Source: Emmonsiellopsis sp. PD_33 (Eukaryota; Ascomycota; Eurotiomycetes; Onygenales; Ajellomycetaceae). From it: a stretch of DNA of 64,000 nucleotides. A program made the position numbers and the translations under genes. Shown here piece by piece: positions 58,911 to 64,000 of this stretch; positions within the stretch are counted from its first letter, which is position 1, and the number at the start of each line of letters is the position of its first letter. Where the stretch lies: the NCBI GenBank assembly GCA_032988165.1, contig JANTQF010000019.1, positions 124,001 to 188,000 on the forward strand, in the 5' to 3' direction. The notes under the pieces are model-generated. The model searched no databases and was not told where the DNA came from. It worked only from the letters and a program-made list of their open reading frames with translations.

Positions 58911-61265
58911 ATAAATACCTGGCTCTTCTCTACTTCTCTATCTTTTTTTCACTTTCATTAAATATCTTCTCTCCTATCAAAGATCTTTAACATTCTCCTT
59001 CCCACAACATACCAACTATAATCACTTTGAAATCCTTTTACTATTTCTCTTCTTCCTGGAAAAGAAAATCCTCCCTCCTCTAATATCCTTTATAAGATAT
59101 TACCTTCTATATGAAAGATGTAAGTATAAACTCTTAACACTATAATAAAAAAATAGTAAGACTGATATGATATATAGATCAGCTAATTACAACTATAAAA
59201 TACTCTCTATTGCTAGCTAAAAGCTAATATGCTTCTACTGTATTCTCCCCTCTGATGCCTAGGTACTGCTAGCCCAGTATGAGAGGACTGTGATATACAT
59301 ATAAAATATCATCAATCTTACTCACTTCATCTATCCTCAAACCTTGCAAATGAATGCAATATTGATTCAATCCTGTGAATAATAATGTAATAGATAATCA
59401 ATATAGTGTCTCTATAATCTCTATTAATTAAGCTGCCAGTATTGATCATTCCCCTTCTGTGTTCAAGTTCCCAGCCATTTTAGGGGGTGTTATGGAAACT
59501 ATATATGAAATAATCACCCTAGCTAATGCAATGTACAGAATATATATTAAAATGTCCCTCTCTCTTTAACTCTCCCTTTAGGCCCTCCTCTACCTCCTAT
59601 ACCTTCTGCCAGTAGCTAGCCTAGGTCTACACCCAATAACCTCATTATTATTAATTGAGTGGAGGGTTAGATGATCTCCTCCCCCAGGAGGTAGTTTTAG
59701 AGGCTTTGAAATCTGAATGAACCTTACTTTATCTCTTTTAGTTAGTTTTATTAGCTTTTTTTTTAGACACTTAATTTCAAGAGGTAGAGCTGACTCTCTA
59801 CCTGGGCTTTTTACTGTCTCTTTTCCTTCTACTTTATATGTATGGCTGGGTTGATTTTAGGTGCTAGTTTTGATTTTTTAAGTGTGGATCTAGCATCTAG
59901 CCTTTATCTTTTCCTTTTCCTTTTGTTTTTGCTTCATACAGGTGTGGCTGCATTATTATTTCAGGCTGCATAGTTAAAAATACAACAAGTTTCTTATGGG
60001 AAAAAGCTAGTAGAATCCATTGATTATTTACTTTATATATATGGTATCTATTGTATATATGTAGCTGGCCAGCAGTGGGTTAGCTGTGGTGATATCATAA
60101 TAGAGATTATAGAGCCACTACAAGAAGAGAGGGTGGAAAATATATATATAAGTTACAAATATTTCTATTTTAGTTTGATATCCTACAACATCACATTAAT
60201 ATATCAAATCACTGTAAAGAAGAGATAAAACTATATATTTATTCTCTATCTATTAGATTTATAACCTTAATATAGATTTTCCATCTATAATAAACCATCA
60301 TTGGTGATTCTTTGTAGAGTATTCTAATAGTAGCTAAATATCATGATATTATTTATCCCACATTACAAGAAGTATCAGAATCAAATTATTGGCCTGTAAC
60401 TCAGTTGAAATATAGATATTATAATCTATAGTTTAAATCATGATAATAGTACTTAACTTATTTTTTTTTTCCACTCTGCTCCCAGAAGTAGAGTTTAAAG
60501 CTACTTACATAATCATTTATCTTAGCAATTTTTTTAGCAATTTTTATATCATAAATATTTCACAACATTTCAATCTATGAATTCCATTCATTCCAATTAT
60601 CTTCTACCATGCTCTGAATGAGATTCTGCTCTAATATCCCTAAATTCCTCCATGAGAAATGATGTGATACTACTACTACCTGCTCATACTATGATGAAGT
60701 CAATTCAAAGCTTTCTTCTACTTCTTGAAATCTTACTCCTCAACTTTCTACCTCAATAAAGAAATTTAATTTAATAATTATTATTAATGATAGTTCTTTA
60801 GCTCTAAAGTCTTCACTATCAGCTCTTCTTAATTGAAACTTAGTAAATCATATCTAATAACAAGCCATTCAAAAAATACAAAGAGAAGATGATCATCATC
60901 CTCATGAGTCATGCTAAATTACTAACCTACAGTGTGTGATCAAAACTTACTACACTGAAAACTGAAAAGATATTAATACCTAATATTAGATCAAAATCAC
61001 ATAAATTACTTCTTCACCTATAAAAGTGTGAATTTCTGAATTTAGCTCTGGAAACCTATACCACCTGATCATTACTAAATAAAGCTTATATTTTTTCTTT
61101 TATTATTAATATGTTGCTAACTACTGGCATACCAACTATACAGATAAAATTCAGACTTTGATTAGTTCCTAGAGTTCATTTTTAATAATAACTGAGTTTA
61201 TAATAGTTATTACATATCATTTGAACTACTAATAATGGGGTCAGAAACTTAAACACCTCTCCCCT
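58911..61265. other. AT-rich, CpG-free region without a supported gene
   Basis: Decayed repeat DNA. A plus-strand AGGGGG purine block at about 59483 followed by TGTTATGG could be a polypurine tract with an LTR start, but I found no second copy in the window. Confidence 0.5.
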
Positions 61266-61910
61266 GTGGACACATTTATTGTAAGTAATGTCTCAGTTAA
61301 GAATGAAGCAACAAAATTAACCTCCAGTGTATGGAAATTAAGCACTAATAAGCTTCTTAAGCAATTTAAATTCAAAATAAATACTCATTCAATAACCACT
61401 GATATTCATATCTGTCTTGTTACATTTAATGACTCCAAGGGTGAGTTTGAGAAGATGTATACTCCAAGCCCTATAAAAAAGAAATCAAAATTGAAAAAGC
61501 AGCCAATCAAAAAAGAACAATCTATTTCACCATCTTTCAAAAAGGAACAATCTATCTCACTATTTGTTAAAAAGGAATAATTTACCTCACCCTCTTTCAA
61601 TATTTCATCTTTTTTTAAGTGACCCTGAGAAGACTCCTCCAATCTTAGTGAGTTTGACTGGCAAGCATATATATAAAGATATATAATAAAGACAGAACCT
61701 ACTAATGAACCAAACATTAAGATTAAGAAGATAATTAAAGCCAATGTAAATGAGGAGGAGGATGAGGATGCTAAGAGAGAATAAAATGCTAATAAAGAGA
61801 AAGAAAGGAAGGAGAAGAAAAAGAAGAAAAAAAAGGAGAAAAAGAAGAAGAAGAAGGAAAAGAAGGAGAATGAAAAGAAAGAGACCCCTCTAGATGATCC
61901 TACAGAGTAA
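61266..61910 (+). pseudogene. Relic of a lysine/glutamate-rich gene with a 30-bp internal repeat
   Basis: A plus-strand frame is open from 61266 to 61577 (104 codons; KINTHSITTDIHICLVTFND, then a basic tail) and stops inside a near-perfect tandem of about 30-bp units encoding KKEQSISPSF-like decapeptides (61506-61600). Beyond the stop, coding-like text continues and ends in a long Lys/Glu run encoded by purines (about 61750-61890). I recognise no domain. It may be a decayed gene of a mobile element. Confidence 0.4.
61506..61600. repeat. 30-bp tandem repeat, about three units
   Basis: The AAAAA(A)GGAACAATCTATCTCAC core recurs three times at about 30-nt spacing, the last unit changed by transitions (GGAATAATTTACC). 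Confidence 0.75.
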
Positions 61911-62173
61911 ATATGGGGTTAGAAAAATAGAAAATGATTTTATTCATACTATATGTATGTTTTTCTCTTTCATTCTTATCATTCTATAATACTAACAGTC
62001 AGACCTACTCTTACTGATTATAGCCCTTCCTTTCTACATCTAGTATCTCTTTATCTTTAGTTTTTCCATATATTACTTGTCTACAGCTGATTCAACACTA
62101 CTTAGACTATCTTCTTTATTTTTAATTAATAATTTTATTTCTCTTGATTACCATCTTTAATAAAATTCTCTCT

Positions 62174-62475
62174 AATTCATCTAAATCTACTCTCTATATA
62201 TATCCCTACTGATTCACCTGAATCTACTCCCTGTATATATCCCTACTGATTCATCTAAATCTGCTCCCTATGTATATTCCTATTGATTTACCTAAATCCA
62301 CTTCCTGTATATATCCCTACTGATTCACCTAAATCCACTCCTCACATATATCCCTACTGATTCACCTAAATCCACTTTCTGTGTATATCCCTACTGATTC
62401 ACCTGAATCTGCTCCCTACATATATCCCTACTGATTCACCTGAATCTACTCCCCACACTCAAGCCCCAATTCACC
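62174..62475. repeat. 37-bp minisatellite, eight units
   Basis: The GATTCACCT mark (or close variants) recurs at 62174, 62211, 62248, 62285, 62322, 62359, 62396, 62433 and, truncated, 62470: exact 37-nt steps. Each unit also has a TATATATCCCTACT block. The period is not a multiple of three, so it is not coding. Confidence 0.92.
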
Positions 62476-63476
62476 TAAGGTTAGTGATGGTGAGAATACT
62501 GCTTGAATAGGAGATCTCAGTCACCACTGAAATTTCACTAAGGTCAGAAAAGAGTCTAAGTAGTAGTATTACTATGAAGTATGTATTAAGAAGGTAAATC
62601 AACTCTGTAAAATCAGTATATTAATTGGATTCTGCATCACAGCATCTTTATAATTATTAATATTGACAATCTTTGCCTCTATAATTCTGATAACTCCTAT
62701 ATTCTCTAATATTATTTTATCTATTAGATTATTGAGCCCCTTTTACTTTCCCTATTTGAATTTCTCCTTTTATTTTGAATACCCTACCTCTCCCATGGTA
62801 TGATGTATATATCCTCCTGTTTTAAGAACTTATACACTTTTCTTCTCAGAACTTACCTTTATCTTATAGAGGTTTTATACACTTTCCTTCTCACTGGAGG
62901 TACTATACATTCTTCTTTTAAGCTGCCTGCCCTCTATGAGGGGAAAGTATACAGTAAACTAAATAATAGATTAGAATAATCCCTTATAGCTTCAGCTTTA
63001 GTGGTATTACCATCTCTAACTATTTACTCTATATTGACAGTATTTTCCTCTACTATAGTGTCAGATGTGTACCCACTGTTCCTTGATTTCACTCTTTAAT
63101 TTTGAAAAGATGCCAGAAATATCCTTCATACTGAGGCTGAATATTCTGAATCATCAAGAACTAAGCTATAGTAACATTATTATACTTAAAGTAGTAGGAA
63201 TATCTGAGCTATAGCAACATCACCATGCTTGAAGATGATGGGAATATCTTACATACTAAGAGTTCTAAATATTTAGAGTCACTAAGGACTAAGCTATAGT
63301 AATATCATTATGTGGAGATTTAGCTTGAATTTCTAAGTCTAGAGTAATATTTTAACCCTTCAACTGTTCAGCTTCAACAGCCATTATACTCTACATGTGT
63401 GGATGGATATGCCAGACATATCACTTCACCTACATTGAAACTAAAATATACTACTTGATGAGAACTTAATAAGTAG
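62476..63476. other. AT-rich region without a supported gene
   Basis: Decayed DNA. A phrase like AAGCTATAGTAACAT(T/C)A recurs near 63163, 63210 and 63292, an irregular short repeat. Confidence 0.45.
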
Positions 63477-64000
63477 ATGCATCTTTTCTTTCTCCCTCCT
63501 GCACTCTATTATTTCATTGTGCTAGAAGTGTCTAGTGTTTCTACTAATAGTGACTTAATAGATGTCAATCAAACCCAAATAAATAGAAAAAAGACTCTAA
63601 ATGAGCAAGGAGGTGATCAGCAACCAGATGAGCTACTAAAGTTTAATGTGGTCTTACCTACTATTAATAATAAAGATAATTATGGGTTTCTTCCTGGCTA
63701 TTCAGAGATGAATGAGATTCTTGAGAGAGTAAAGAACTTATCTCCTACAATTTACTGTGTGAGACTTAATAGTAGGGATATTTTGAATGTGAGAAACTTG
63801 TAAGCACACTCTGATATCTAAGTGACAGCACTACTATAATAGGAATAGGGATGATGCTGTATTGATTAATGCTTGGAAGAAATAGGGAGCTGATAAGTAG
63901 ATTAAGCTATTCAGAGCTCAGAGAGGTAGAGTTTATCAATAGGAGTTTTGCTAGACTAGAGGAGGTAGATATCTTAATATCATAAAGGGGGAAATATGTA
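63477..64000 (+). pseudogene. Coding-like relic running off the window
   Basis: A plus-strand frame is open from 63477 to 63803 (108 codons), its latter part protein-like (DNYGFLPGYSEMNEILERVK). After the stop and one change of frame, coding-like text resumes (LINAWKK-stop-GADK-stop-IKLFRAQRGRVYQ) to the end, with stops compatible with mutated Arg or Gln codons. I do not recognise it; it could be another transposon gene. Confidence 0.35.

Noticed and set aside
58363..58990. Long repetitive frames on both strands (about 170 codons each)
   Set aside because: A direct consequence of a 36-bp minisatellite whose period is a multiple of three; not evidence of a protein.
59480..59640. LTR starting TGTTATGG after a purine block
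   Set aside because: No second copy or coding relic of a matching retroelement in the window; noted only in the region entry.
58153..62475. CRISPR-like regular spacing
   Set aside because: Units are contiguous tandem repeats without unique spacers, in a eukaryotic genome.
1..64000. tRNA and rRNA genes
   Set aside because: Looked for GGTTCGA-type B boxes with A boxes in the gene gaps and saw no credible cloverleaf; a covariance-model scan would be decisive.

Overview
The window is nuclear DNA of a filamentous ascomycete (Pezizomycotina; the gene set and style fit Eurotiales or Onygenales, but I cannot fix the genus). Evidence: many short GT-AG introns (about 48-148 nt) with CTAAC-type branch sites, an ER-less highly reducing polyketide synthase, a fungal NOD-like receptor (hydrolase-NB-ARC-TPR), a giant DUF3638 protein, a penicillopepsin-type protease, and a large block of mutated transposons.

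Layout. 1-37.3 kb is ordinary gene-bearing DNA of balanced composition: a giant DUF6606/DUF3638/DUF3645 protein (597-10476, minus, five exons); a small unrecognised gene with one intron and an apparent 1-nt frameshift (11916-12521, minus); a 3.1-kb gap; a six-exon stand-alone PKS of about 2576 aa (15623-23676, plus); the cytosolic Fe-S scaffold ATPase NBP35 (24231-25336, plus); a secreted aspartic protease (27873-29310, plus); an Arc1/AIMP1-like tRNA-binding cofactor (30385-31758, plus); and a five-exon NLR (32941-36390, minus). For every multi-exon model except the frameshifted one I worked out the splice junctions, and the exon lengths sum to a multiple of three.

At about 37.35 kb composition changes abruptly. 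From there to 64 kb the DNA is AT-rich, virtually free of CpG (I found one CpG by eye, at 40202), and full of broken reading frames whose stops look like CAA, CAG, CGA or TGG converted by C-to-T or G-to-A change. Main content: two tandem Ty3/Gypsy-type elements sharing a central LTR (38815-53302; three 174-bp LTRs), a 518-bp hAT-like MITE nested in the first of them with perfect 8-bp target duplications, inverted copies of a terminal repeat at 37297-37418 and 53695-53812, a relic of a spliced lysine-rich gene (55159-55786), a relic integrase-like DDE transposase (56371-57451), a 36-bp minisatellite (58153-58910), a second lysine-rich relic (61266-61910), a 37-bp minisatellite (62174-62475) and a coding-like relic running off the end.

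How they relate: the left part mixes housekeeping genes (NBP35, tRNA cofactor, DUF3638) with accessory genes (PKS, NLR, secreted protease). No tailoring enzyme, transporter or pathway regulator is seen beside the PKS, so a complete biosynthetic cluster is not visible here. The NLR sits next to the repeat block, as is common for fast-evolving fungal recognition genes. The repeat block looks genome-defended (RIP-like) with an especially complete loss of CpG.
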